Below the pieces are notes generated by a model. That model was not told the DNA's origin. It searched no databases and worked only from the letters and a program-made list of their open reading frames with translations. The translations under genes and the position numbers were made by a program. From assembly GCA_025934735.1 (NCBI GenBank), contig JAICWP010000011.1, forward strand, positions 62,001 through 126,000: DNA of 64,000 bases, in the 5' to 3' direction. Every line of letters starts with the position of its first letter. Positions within the stretch are counted from its first letter, which is position 1. This DNA comes from Terriglobales bacterium. GTDB lineage: Bacteria > Acidobacteriota > Terriglobia > Terriglobales > Acidobacteriaceae. Below, piece after piece: positions 17,483-25,874 of this stretch.

Positions 17483-19267
17483 GTGCGCTGGAATCTCCGT
17501 TCCGCCAATGGAATGGACGTGCAGCGGCTGGCGGCTGAAGCCGCCATTTCCTCCACGCTGGCCCGCCTGCTGCTGATGCGCGGCATCGGCAGTGCGGAAG
17601 CGGCGCAGCGCTTCCTTTCCCCAGCTCTTGGCCACCTGCATTCGCCCTACGCTATGAGCGGCATGGCGGAGGCGGTGGAGCGCCTGCGCGCCGCCCTGGG
17701 GCGCAAAGAAAAAATTCTCATCTACGGCGATTATGACGTGGATGGCACCACCGCCATCGTTATTCTGGTCACCGCTATTCGCCTTTGCGGCGGAGAAGCC
17801 GACTTCCACGTACCCCATCGCATCCGCGAAGGCTACGGCATCAAGGACGACGTAATTGAGCGCGCCGCGAGCGAGGGCGTGCGCCTGATCGTCAGCGTGG
17901 ATACCGGCATTCGCGCCTTCGAAGCCGCCCAAACCGCCCGCCGCGTGGGCGTGGACCTGATCGTTACCGACCACCACCTGCCTCACGAAGCAGGGGTGCC
18001 GGAGGCGCTGGTGGTGCTTAATCCCAACCAGCCCGGTTGCGAATATCCCTGCAAAGCCCTGTGCGGAGCCGGTGTGGCCTTTAAATTGGCCCACGCTCTC
18101 ATGGAAAAAGCGCTGCCCGACGGACGCAAGCTGCAGCCCCTGCTGGAATCCTTTCTGAAGCCGCTGGCCATCGCCACCATCGCCGATGCTGTGCCCCTGG
18201 TGGATGAGAACCGGGTGTTCGCCAGCCTGGGTCTGGCCGGACTTCGCTCCCCGGTGAACGTGGGACTCAGGGCGCTGTTGGAAGTGGCCCAACTGGACGG
18301 CTCGCGCGCGCTCAACAGCACCGACATTGCCTTTCGCTTGGCGCCCCGCCTGAATGCCGCTGGGCGCATGGACGTGGCGCGTGACGTGATTGAGCTGTTC
18401 ACGGTGAAGGACCTGCCGCGGGCGCGCGAAATCGCCGAACGCCTGAATCAGTTGAACACGGAGCGCCAGGCGGAAGAGGCGCGCATCGTGGAAGAAATCT
18501 GCCGTACCCTGGATGGCTCGCCCGAGCAGCGTGAGGCCTACTGCATCGTCGTGGATGGCGAAGGTTGGCACCGCGGCGTCATCGGCATTGCCGCCACCCG
18601 CGTGGTCGAGCGCTACTGCCGCCCCGCCCTGGTCATATCCCGCCTGGGCGAGGAAGCTCACGGCTCCGGCCGCTCCCTTCCCGCGTTTCATCTGCTGAAC
18701 GCCTTGGAATCTTGCCAGACGCTGTTCACTCGTTATGGCGGCCACGCGCACGCGGTGGGCTTCGCCCTGCCCTCGGCGCGCGTTCCGCAGCTGCGTTCAG
18801 ATATGGACGCCTACGCGCGTACCCAGCTCACGCCCGCGGATTTCGAGCCCATTCTTGCTCTGGATGCCGAGCTGGGATTGTCGCAGGTCACGCCCGACTT
18901 GTTCGACGCTTTGCGCCGCCTGGAGCCGTTCGGGTTGGGGAACCCCGAGCCTAAATTTCTCGCCCGCAACGTTCGCGTGCTGATTCCGCCCCGCGTGCTC
19001 AAGGACAAGCACATCAAGATGAAGCTGGGCATCGAGCAGAACGGCCGCAGGTTCGCCACCGGCATACCCGCGCTGGGCTGGGGTATGGCTGAGCGCTTCC
19101 GCCAGGAGCAAGTGCTGGCCGGGGATGTGCTCGACGTGGCTTTCACCATTGAGCACAACGACCATCCCGACTTCGGCGGCCTGGAACTGCGCTTGTGCGA
19201 CGTAGTGCGCGTGACCCCATCGCCAGCAAGCGTCCGCAATGCTGCTGCCAGCAGCGGGACACCGTAG
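17483..19267 (+). CDS. recJ: Single-stranded-DNA-specific exonuclease RecJ
   Basis: A 5'-to-3' ssDNA exonuclease for recombination and mismatch repair. Motifs: IYGDYDVDGTTA (motif I, about residue 77), the VTDHHLP DHH motif (about residue 162), the RLAPRLNAAGRMD segment, and the DHHA1 region with GGHAHAVGFALP. The C-terminal OB fold begins near residue 470. The start is GTG at 17483, 3 bp after the upstream gene. Length (594) is normal. Confidence 0.96.
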   Translation: MRWNLRSANGMDVQRLAAEAAISSTLARLLLMRGIGSAEAAQRFLSPALGHLHSPYAMSGMAEAVERLRAALGRKEKILIYGDYDVDGTTAIVILVTAIRLCGGEADFHVPHRIREGYGIKDDVIERAASEGVRLIVSVDTGIRAFEAAQTARRVGVDLIVTDHHLPHEAGVPEALVVLNPNQPGCEYPCKALCGAGVAFKLAHALMEKALPDGRKLQPLLESFLKPLAIATIADAVPLVDENRVFASLGLAGLRSPVNVGLRALLEVAQLDGSRALNSTDIAFRLAPRLNAAGRMDVARDVIELFTVKDLPRAREIAERLNQLNTERQAEEARIVEEICRTLDGSPEQREAYCIVVDGEGWHRGVIGIAATRVVERYCRPALVISRLGEEAHGSGRSLPAFHLLNALESCQTLFTRYGGHAHAVGFALPSARVPQLRSDMDAYARTQLTPADFEPILALDAELGLSQVTPDLFDALRRLEPFGLGNPEPKFLARNVRVLIPPRVLKDKHIKMKLGIEQNGRRFATGIPALGWGMAERFRQEQVLAGDVLDVAFTIEHNDHPDFGGLELRLCDVVRVTPSPASVRNAAASSGTP

Positions 19268-19369
19268 CAGTCGGCCCTCAACACTGTTGACCGGCTGAAT
19301 GCCGATTGCGGAATGCTGCCTCCTGCCCCTGCTACACTGCATCTAAACGTCTCAAACGCCCACTGATTT

Positions 19370-21673
19370 ATGCCCGTTTCCATTACCCGCCTGCGCTACT
19401 GGTTTGCCGCCACCGCGTTCCTCTTGGTGGCAGTGGTGGCAGCCTTCTATTTTTACGCGCGCTGGCAGTCGAGCCTGGTGGTACACGAAATCCCTAAGCC
19501 TCTGGGCGTAACCATTCAGCAAACCACGCAAGGCTTCGCGCTCTCCAAATCCCAGGGGGGGCGCACGTTGTTCACGGTGCGCGCCTCGCGTGCGGTGCAG
19601 TTCAAGGCGGGTGGGCGGGCCCTACTGCACGACGTGACCATCGTCGTTTATGGCAAGCAGTCCAACCGCTTCGACCAGATTTACGGCAAACAGTTTGAAT
19701 ACAATCCCAAGTCCGGCGATGTGATTGGCATCGGCGAGGTCCACATGGACCTGCAGAGTAATGCCCAAGGCCCATCCCGGCCGGATCAGGCGCCGCCGGA
19801 GGTGATGAAAAATCCCGTCCATATTGATACCAGCAATCTCACCTTCAACCAGAAAACGGGGAATGCCGTCACCCTCGCGCTGGTGCGCTTCCGCATGCCC
19901 CAGGCCAACGGCTCCGCTGTGGGAGCCAGCTATGATGCCAAGACTAATTCCCTGACGCTGAATACGCAGGTGGACCTGATCACCACTGGGGATGATTCCA
20001 TGCACATCGTGGCCACCCATGCTGTCATGACCAAGGTTCCGCGGGAAATCCTGATGACCCAGCCCCAGGTGGCCCGCAGCGACGAGCATCTCTCCGCCGA
20101 CCAGGGCACGATCTTTCTGCGCGGCGACAATACCGCCTACCGCCTGCTGGCCGTAGGCAACGTGCATGCCGACACCATCGGCGATGCCCCCACCCACCTG
20201 CAAGCGGCACAAGGCGATTTCCAGATCGCGCCACATAACCAGGTGCAGTCCGGCGTGCTTTCCGGCGGCGTCTTCGTGCAGGCCACCGGAAAGCAACTGG
20301 CGGAAGGCCGCTCCCGCCGGGCCTACTTGCGTTTTGGTCCCAGAAACGTCTTGACTCATGTTCACGCTGTGGAACGGGTACAGATGGTGCAACATCGCGC
20401 GCCCTCGCCCGATGAGCAGCCGCAGCAGACGGAGGTTGATGCCGATGCTGTGGACTTCAGCCTCAAGCCGGGCAGTATCCTCGACCATGCTGATACTGCG
20501 GGCAAAGCGCAGATCGTGATTCTCTCTGCTAATAACCCGCAAAGCCGGCCCGGGACACGCCCTGGCCAAGGTCGCGCTAAACCCGCCGGCCCGGTGCGCA
20601 CTGTCGTCACGGCGCGTACATTCCACGCCACCTTCACCGACCAGAACCGCATGCAGACCCTGCACGGCGCTCCCAACGCAAAGATCGTGTCTGTTACTCC
20701 GGGCCAGCCGCAGCGCGTCAGCACCAGCCGCGTGCTGGACGTGGCCTTCGCCCCTGACGGGCAGGTCAGCAATCTGGTGCAAACCGGAAATGTGCACTAC
20801 ACCGAAGCCCAGCGCGAAGGATGGGCGCAGAACGCGAACTACAACCCTGGCGACGGCAACCTGCTGCTCACCGGCTCTCCCCGCGTGGTGGACGGCGGCA
20901 CTACCACCAGCGCCGACCTGATCCGCATGGTGCGCCCCAGCGGCAATGCCTTCGCCCAAGGGAATGTAAAGTCCACCTACAGCGACCTGAAGCCCGATCC
21001 TTCCGGCGCCATGCTGGCCGGCTCCGATCCCATTCACGTTACCTCGGCCAGCATGACCGCCAATCGCAATACCGGTGTCGCAGTATATGTGGGTGCGGCT
21101 CGCCTGTGGCAGGACGGCAACATCGTGCAAGCTCCCACCATCACATTTGACCGCAACCAGCGTACCGTACAGGCACAGAGCGACTCCGAGCACCGGGTGG
21201 CGACTCTGTTTGTGCAGACTGACGCCAACGGCAAGTTCACTCCCGTCAATGTCACTTCTGACCAGCTCACCTACCTGGATCAGATTCGCCAGGCGCATTT
21301 TGTTGGAGGGGTGGTGGCGAGGATGGCGGAAGGCACATTGAACACCGACCAGGCCACGGTTTACCTGCTGCCGCGGCAGCAGAAGCCGGGCACCAAAGCG
21401 CCCGCCAATGAGCCCAATGCCAGCCAGTTAGACCGCATCGTGGCCGATGGCCATGTGGTCCTGACCCAGCCTACGCGGCACGGCCGGGGCGATCATCTGG
21501 TGTACACGGCGGCGGATGGCAGGTACGTTTTGAGCGGCGGATCGCCGAGCATTTTTGATGCCGAACGCGGCACCGTGCAGGGCGATTCGTTGACTTTCTA
21601 TAATCGCGATGATAGGGTGCTAGTCGAAAGCGCCACTCCTCCTCCCATCGCTCAGTCAAGAGTGACGAAGTAA
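19370..21673 (+). CDS. LPS export periplasmic protein, LptC/OstA (LptA-like) fusion
   Basis: A 767-residue envelope protein with one N-terminal transmembrane helix (about residues 12-31). It then has an LptC-like domain and several OstA/LptA beta-jellyroll repeats (for example LTFNQKTGNAVTLALVRFRM and LTYLDQIRQAHFVGGVVARM). By analogy it forms the periplasmic bridge that carries lipopolysaccharide from LptB-FG to LptD. It is directly followed by lptB (TAA then ATG with no gap), which supports the assignment. Much longer than E. coli LptC (191) or LptA (185), so it probably fuses both roles; long single-chain forms seem usual in this phylum. Confidence 0.85.
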   Translation: MPVSITRLRYWFAATAFLLVAVVAAFYFYARWQSSLVVHEIPKPLGVTIQQTTQGFALSKSQGGRTLFTVRASRAVQFKAGGRALLHDVTIVVYGKQSNRFDQIYGKQFEYNPKSGDVIGIGEVHMDLQSNAQGPSRPDQAPPEVMKNPVHIDTSNLTFNQKTGNAVTLALVRFRMPQANGSAVGASYDAKTNSLTLNTQVDLITTGDDSMHIVATHAVMTKVPREILMTQPQVARSDEHLSADQGTIFLRGDNTAYRLLAVGNVHADTIGDAPTHLQAAQGDFQIAPHNQVQSGVLSGGVFVQATGKQLAEGRSRRAYLRFGPRNVLTHVHAVERVQMVQHRAPSPDEQPQQTEVDADAVDFSLKPGSILDHADTAGKAQIVILSANNPQSRPGTRPGQGRAKPAGPVRTVVTARTFHATFTDQNRMQTLHGAPNAKIVSVTPGQPQRVSTSRVLDVAFAPDGQVSNLVQTGNVHYTEAQREGWAQNANYNPGDGNLLLTGSPRVVDGGTTTSADLIRMVRPSGNAFAQGNVKSTYSDLKPDPSGAMLAGSDPIHVTSASMTANRNTGVAVYVGAARLWQDGNIVQAPTITFDRNQRTVQAQSDSEHRVATLFVQTDANGKFTPVNVTSDQLTYLDQIRQAHFVGGVVARMAEGTLNTDQATVYLLPRQQKPGTKAPANEPNASQLDRIVADGHVVLTQPTRHGRGDHLVYTAADGRYVLSGGSPSIFDAERGTVQGDSLTFYNRDDRVLVESATPPPIAQSRVTK

Positions 21674-22402
21674 ATGCATACGCTCTCCACTCAGGAAGTC
21701 TGCAAATCCTATCGCGGCCGGCGAGTCGTTAACGGCGTCAATCTCAACATTGAGCAAGGCGAGGTGGTGGGCCTGCTTGGCCCTAACGGCGCCGGCAAGA
21801 CCACAACCTTCTACATGGTCGTGGGCCTTACCCCTCCGGACGAGGGCCGCGTCCTGATGGATGGGGAAGAGATCACGCGGGTGCCCATGTACCTGCGGGC
21901 GCGGCATTACGGCATCAGCTATTTGCCCCAGGAACCCTCGGTTTTCCGCAAACTTACGGTGGAAGAAAACATTCTTGCCGTTCTGGAAGCGCAACCCATG
22001 TCCGGCCACGAGCGGCGGGAAAGAACCGAGCGCCTGATCGAACAACTTGGCCTGGGCGTTATCCGCAAAAACAAGGGTTATGCCCTTTCTGGGGGCGAGC
22101 GGCGAAGAGTAGAGATTGCCCGCAGTCTGTGCATTTCCCCCAGTTTTATCCTGCTGGACGAGCCTTTCTCCGGCATTGACCCCATCGCCGTGCTCGACCT
22201 GCAAAAAATCATTTTTGACCTCAAATCCAGCGGTATCGGCATCCTGGTCACCGATCACAATGTGCGCGAGACCCTTTCCGTCACCGACCGCGCTTACATC
22301 ATCAACGAAGGGCGCATCTTCCGTACCGGGACCCCGGAACAGTTGGGAGGCGACCCGGAGGTTCGGCGCGTCTATCTTGGCGAAAGCTTTTCGTTAGTGT
22401 AG
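21674..22402 (+). CDS. lptB: LPS export ABC transporter ATPase LptB
   Basis: A 242-residue ATPase powering extraction of lipopolysaccharide from the inner membrane. Walker [11 protein letters not shown]-loop [19 protein letters not shown], signature [15 protein letters not shown], Walker [14 protein letters not shown] and His switch VTDHNVRET match LptB closely. The start abuts the lptC/ostA stop. In related genomes rpoN and hpf normally follow; here an accessory island intervenes before rpoN at 27429. Confidence 0.96.
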   Translation: MHTLSTQEVCKSYRGRRVVNGVNLNIEQGEVVGLLGPNGAGKTTTFYMVVGLTPPDEGRVLMDGEEITRVPMYLRARHYGISYLPQEPSVFRKLTVEENILAVLEAQPMSGHERRERTERLIEQLGLGVIRKNKGYALSGGERRRVEIARSLCISPSFILLDEPFSGIDPIAVLDLQKIIFDLKSSGIGILVTDHNVRETLSVTDRAYIINEGRIFRTGTPEQLGGDPEVRRVYLGESFSLV

Positions 22403-22472
22403 GTCGAGTCGGTGGCAGGCCGGTCCGGTCGGGGGTTACACCTAAGTTAACCCGCAAGCTGTTGAAAGTTGG

Positions 22473-22495
22473 AAAGAATACATCCGGTATTCTTT
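22473..22495. promoter_or_regulatory. 9-bp-arm palindrome upstream of the transposase promoter
   Basis: AAAGAATAC (22473-22481) and GTATTCTTT (22487-22495) are exact reverse complements with a 5-bp spacer. It could be a terminator for lptB, an operator, or part of the element's left end. A second inverted repeat, GGGTTA...TAACCC, lies at 22434-22453. Confidence 0.4.
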
Positions 22496-22535
22496 ATCCC
22501 GTTGAAAAACAAGGGTTACCTACACAATTATCTAG

Positions 22536-22564
22536 TTGACACAGATGGCTCTTTTTGCTACTCT
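22536..22564 (+). promoter_or_regulatory. Promoter of the IS1595-type transposase
   Basis: TTGACA at 22536-22541, a 17-bp spacer, then TACTCT at 22559-22564 with an extended TG at 22556-22557. A GGAGGT ribosome-binding site follows at 22577-22582. This makes the in-frame TTG at 22536 a promoter box, not a start codon. Confidence 0.6.
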
Positions 22565-22589
22565 GACCCTGTACTTGGAGGTTGGAACC

Positions 22590-23558
22590 GTGAACCTCAT
22601 ACAGGTAGCCAAAGAGCTGGGAACCGACGAGCAGTGCCTGGATTACCTCGAAAAGCAGCGTTGGCCGGAAGGCGTCCGCTGCGCCCTCTGTGGTAGCGCC
22701 AACATCTCCCGCATCACCCGCAAAACCGAGAGCAAGAACAAGCGCAACCGCATTTACCAGTGCTTAGAGGAAAGCTGCGGCCAGCAGTTCTCGGCTACCG
22801 CTGGCACCATCTTCCATGATTCTCACCTGCCGCTTACGAAGTGGTTCATGGCCCTGGCGCTGATTACCAATGCCAAAAAGGGCATCTCTGCAAAGCAGGT
22901 GCAACGCGACCTGAAAGTCGGCTATCAAACGGCATGGTATCTCTGCCATCGCATCCGCAAGGCGATGGAAGAAAAGGACGGTGGGCTTTTAACAGGCACC
23001 GTCGAAATTGATGAGACATACGTGGGCGGGAAGGCCCGCCGCAAACAGATTCGCAAAGAGGGCAAGTATAAGGTCAAGGATTGCGTGGTCGGCATGGTGG
23101 AGCGCGGCGGCAAACTCCGGCTCCGCCATCTGGGCAAGGGCTCTGCTACCTCTGAGGCTGTCGGCGCAATCATCGAAGCGAATGTTTCCTCCGATGTGGA
23201 GCGGGTCATCACGGACGAGTCCGTCATTTATCCATTTGGCCTTCCAAAAGAGTTTCTACCCAAGCACGAAACCATCATGCACGCCCGCGAATACGTGCGC
23301 GGCGATGTTTATACGAACACGATTGAGAGCGCATTTTCGTTGTTAAAGCGCGGAATCGTGGGCCAGTTCCACAAGGTTTCCATACGCCATCTCCCGCGCT
23401 ATCTGGCGGAATTTGAATACCGCTTCAACCGCAGAGATGAGCAAGAGAACATGTTTGGCGAGACCGTCCGCCGCATGGTCAAGACTGACAAGATGCCCTT
23501 CCGTCAGCTTGTTCTGGAAGCAAAGCGCGGACGGCCAAATTACGAAGCGCAGAAATAA
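22590..23558 (+). mobile_element. IS1595 family transposase
   Basis: A 322-residue transposase. The N-terminal zinc-ribbon has CALCGSANI and a second Cys pair (YQCLEESCGQQFS). The catalytic domain shows EIDETYVGGKARRK, VITDESVIY and NTIESAFSLLKRG, as in the IS1595 DDE/N family (ISXO2-like domain). GTG 22590 is selected because GGAGGT lies 7 bp upstream. The frame is intact and ends in a terminator hairpin at 23563-23582. Terminal inverted repeats and a target duplication could not be identified, so the element's limits are open. Confidence 0.88.
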
Positions 23559-23562
23559 TAAA

Positions 23563-23590
23563 AGCCCGCCTGCCAGCGGGCTGTTGTTCT
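23563..23590 (+). terminator. Terminator after the transposase gene
   Basis: AGCCCGC (23563-23569) pairs with GCGGGCT (23576-23582), followed by GTTGTTCT. It starts 4 bp after the transposase stop. Confidence 0.65.
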
Positions 23591-23633
23591 AAAATATCTT
23601 TTGACAATCTCAGAGTAATGCGCGGGGTTGTCC

Positions 23634-24011
23634 ATGTCAATCGGGAGTTATTTTGTGAGTGATGAAGCTTCGAATACCGCTACCAACAGCCTTATTGAAA
23701 AATTCAAATCGGCGAACGAGGCGAAAACTGTTCTCGAAAACGAGATGAACAGCCTCAGTGAGAAGTTGAATGGTCTCGCAGATGTTCTAAAAAATCCCGA
23801 TGCATACAGATTCTTGCCTAGTCAATCTGATCTGAGTGTAGCTCCCGCAAGGGAGGAATATCCTTCCCAACGTCTGGTTTTGAGATTGCAGTCAAAAGAA
23901 TTTAATTTTGAACATTTGGTTCAAATGCTGACGAGTTACGACAAAGCACGTAGTGACAAAAGGGATAGTGTTGGACGCTTGCGAAACATGGGTCTTCCCA
24001 TTGCGGACTGA
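23634..24011 (+). CDS. Hypothetical helical protein in the accessory island
   Basis: A 125-residue protein of lower GC than its surroundings. Residues 15-50 are strongly helical and probably coiled-coil (IEKFKSANEAKTVLENEMN). No signal peptide or motif is recognised. ATG 23634 is chosen; an in-frame TTG two codons upstream is less likely. Its TGA stop overlaps the ATG of the next small gene by 1 bp, which suggests translational coupling. A TTGACA at 23601-23606 has no good partner -10 box. Confidence 0.55.
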   Translation: MSIGSYFVSDEASNTATNSLIEKFKSANEAKTVLENEMNSLSEKLNGLADVLKNPDAYRFLPSQSDLSVAPAREEYPSQRLVLRLQSKEFNFEHLVQMLTSYDKARSDKRDSVGRLRNMGLPIAD

Positions 24012-24217
24012 TGTTCTATAATTCGCCAGTTCCCCTGCAGCGCTCACGCTCCCATGCTCCTGCCCTCCGCGCGGGTGGCGGCCTCACTAGCGACAATCAT
24101 CATAAGCTGGAGGAGCTTTTCCGGCATCATCTGAAGGAAAAGCATCCTCGCACCGAGGATTTCAGCCAAGCTGCCGCCAGGATCGTGAGAGAGTCTACTC
24201 AAGACCAAGACCACTAA
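24011..24217 (+). CDS. Hypothetical small protein, coupled to the upstream gene
   Basis: A 68-residue ORF. The first 25 residues are low-complexity and may not be translated. The second half (KLEELFRHHLKEKHPRTEDF, then SQAAARIVRE) is amphipathic and looks like a genuine small protein. It starts within the upstream stop codon (TGATG) and its 3' end overlaps the convergent ATPase gene by 23 bp. Function unknown. Confidence 0.4.
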   Translation: MFYNSPVPLQRSRSHAPALRAGGGLTSDNHHKLEELFRHHLKEKHPRTEDFSQAAARIVRESTQDQDH

Positions 24218-25451
24218 ACAATGGAGAAACAGAATTGCGGGCGGCCTGCCGCATGATGAATTCGGCTAGTAGCGGAACAGCGAATGAGTATTTGCCATGA
24301 CGGTTTCTATATACAAGGCCGGCTTCAGCGAGCGAGCCAAGCATTTGATTAACGTGGCTGTTGTTAAACGGTTTAGGTAAGCTCTTGTTGCCTTCGCTAG
24401 CAATTACCTCTTGGACTGTAAACTCCTCTTCGCAGTTTGGTAGCAGTGAGATGACCCAGAGAAGTTGACGTTGCCGGTCTGTTGCCTTCGCCCATCGGCC
24501 AGCGAAAAAATCCGTATCTAACTTAAGTGTAATTTCGTCAACTGGGACTGAGGGCGGCGGCTGGCCGGAATTTAAGGCTTGCACCCAAATATCGAATATT
24601 TCTCGACATACATACTGAATGAAGTATGGATACCCCTTGGTTTGTTGCCAAACGGTGGTCAACGATTCGTCGTTAAATCCAATCGGGCAGTCCTTTGCTG
24701 CCTTTATGGGATTCCTAACAGCCTCTCGTGTGGCTTGCTGATCCAGCGGTTTGAGGAAGATCACATGAAACATTCGCTCCGAATAGGTGCGTGCCTCCAC
24801 TAGTTTTGGGAATAATGTGGGGAGACCAGTGAGCGCTAGCATAAAGCATATGCCCTTTCGTTGCACTGATTGGAAAACGTCAAGGAGCAATGACAGCGGA
24901 AATTGCTCCTTGACGCTATGGTCGGCGAGATTTTGGGCCTCATCATAAGCGAACACAATCCCATGCTTGCCTCCCATCTTGATGTAAGGCCAAACAAACT
25001 CCAGCACTCCTTTAAGTTTGTCCGCTACTAGTCCTGGAGTGCTCTCGTAGATCGCCACCAGCGTCTGAAAATTGAGGGAGGTCGGTACGGTTACGGGCTG
25101 CTGGCCGAAGCCCGCGCCTTGGCGCTCCGACACGGAAACAACGATTGAGCTAGTTACCACGGAAAGATCGGTAAGGAGTCTGATTGCTAAATTCGATTCA
25201 CTTATGCTGGTCGACTCCGACATGTCGGTTCCTGCCCAAAGCCATCCCATCTGAATGGCCATCGGTCTAAATGTTTCAAGCAGCACCGTTTTGCCAATTC
25301 CCCGCAGTCCGGTTAAAACCAAATTCTTGAGCACAATATCTTGCTCCAGCAACCGACTGAACTCATCCTGCTCATTTTTCCGACCAGCCAGGAAGGGTGG
25401 CATATGCCCGGCTCCCGGCCTAAAAGGGTTTGCTGCAGAGTTGATTGGCAT
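24195..25451 (-). CDS. AAA+ ATPase (Orc1/Cdc6-like fold, C-terminal winged helix)
   Basis: A 418-residue ATPase. Walker A is LTGLRGIGKTVLLE (about residues 45-60), Walker B GIVFAYDEAQNLAD, sensor 1 FMLALTGLPTLF, and a C-terminal winged-helix-like domain (VNQMLGSLAEAGLVYRNRHG) follows. ATPases of this type occur in mobile elements and defence islands; the partner and trigger are unknown. The frame opens 18 codons earlier at a TTG (25505), but that TTG is the -35 box of the gene's own promoter. ATG 25451 has GGAGG about 11 bp upstream, so it is preferred. Divergent from the IS1-type remnant at 25571. Confidence 0.78.
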   Translation of the reverse strand: MPINSAANPFRPGAGHMPPFLAGRKNEQDEFSRLLEQDIVLKNLVLTGLRGIGKTVLLETFRPMAIQMGWLWAGTDMSESTSISESNLAIRLLTDLSVVTSSIVVSVSERQGAGFGQQPVTVPTSLNFQTLVAIYESTPGLVADKLKGVLEFVWPYIKMGGKHGIVFAYDEAQNLADHSVKEQFPLSLLLDVFQSVQRKGICFMLALTGLPTLFPKLVEARTYSERMFHVIFLKPLDQQATREAVRNPIKAAKDCPIGFNDESLTTVWQQTKGYPYFIQYVCREIFDIWVQALNSGQPPPSVPVDEITLKLDTDFFAGRWAKATDRQRQLLWVISLLPNCEEEFTVQEVIASEGNKSLPKPFNNSHVNQMLGSLAEAGLVYRNRHGKYSFAVPLLAEFIMRQAARNSVSPLFSGLGLE

Positions 25452-25476
25452 CTTGGGCCTTCCCTCCACAGCAGGA

Positions 25477-25505
25477 AAGGTATCAAGTGTCAGTTCGTTT
25501 GTCAA
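25477..25505 (-). promoter_or_regulatory. Promoter of the AAA+ ATPase gene
   Basis: On the minus strand TTGACA (25505-25500) is followed after 17 bp by TACCTT (25482-25477). This -35/-10 pair is the same as that of the divergent promoter at 25535-25563. Confidence 0.55.
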
Positions 25506-25539
25506 CTAAATTTAGACTTTAGTATAAATTTAGCTTGAC
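25501..25539. promoter_or_regulatory. Near-palindromic control region between divergent promoters
   Basis: GTCAACTAAATTTA (25501-25514) is repeated in inverted form as TAAATTTAGCTTGAC (25525-25539), with one inserted base. The arms carry the two outward-facing TTGACA boxes, so a protein bound here would control both directions. Confidence 0.55.
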
Positions 25540-25563
25540 AACTAACTTGCTCTGGTCTACCTT
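25535..25563 (+). promoter_or_regulatory. Promoter of the IS1-type transposase remnant
   Basis: TTGACA at 25535-25540, a 17-bp spacer, TACCTT at 25558-25563. The ATG of the remnant follows at 25571, so the transcript would be nearly leaderless. Confidence 0.5.
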
Positions 25564-25570
25564 GCTGTTG

Positions 25571-25803
25571 ATGAATCGCCTCACTACCGAGAAGCGCGTC
25601 GCGGTGATCGCCGCTTTGGTGGAAGGAACCTCCATTAATGCCACCTGCCGCATGACCTGGGTTGCCAAGCACACCCTCCTGAAGCTGCTCAAGGATATGG
25701 GTTGTGCCTGCGCTGCCTTGCCTACCACGTTTGGAGTTTGGAGGAATTGGTGGGATTATTGGCGAATACAGAAAAAGAACAGGCCACCCAAGGGGCGGCC
25801 TAG
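25571..25803 (+). pseudogene. Internally deleted IS1-type transposase remnant
   Basis: The first about 48 codons (MNRLTTEKRVAVIAALVEGT onward to DMGCACAA) match the N-terminal helix-turn-helix of IS1-like transposases. Near 25720 the homology jumps. In another frame, 25723-25803 reads YHVWSLEELVGLL followed by a short tail and TAG, which resembles the C-terminal end of the same family. The catalytic middle is missing. This is an inference from remembered family sequence and needs an alignment. Confidence 0.55.
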
Positions 25804-25874
25804 ATCATTACCCCGGGCACATACCTTTCGGTAGAGGGGTCACCGGGGTGTACTTAAGCTAGGATGCGCTTAAC

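Noticed and set aside
16901-18751. A 616-residue open frame on the minus strand opposite the recJ region
   Set aside because: It is antisense to recJ and its upstream neighbour, with His/Gln/Ala-rich composition typical of shadow frames of GC-rich genes and no recognisable motif.
19622-21298. A 558-residue antisense open frame opposite the lptC/ostA gene
   Set aside because: Shadow frame; the sense strand encodes a conserved protein adjacent to lptB with an N-terminal helix.
25452-25505. Longer N-terminus of the AAA+ ATPase starting at TTG 25505
   Set aside because: The TTG belongs to a TTGACA -35 box with a correctly spaced TACCTT, and ATG 25451 has a GGAGG ribosome-binding site.
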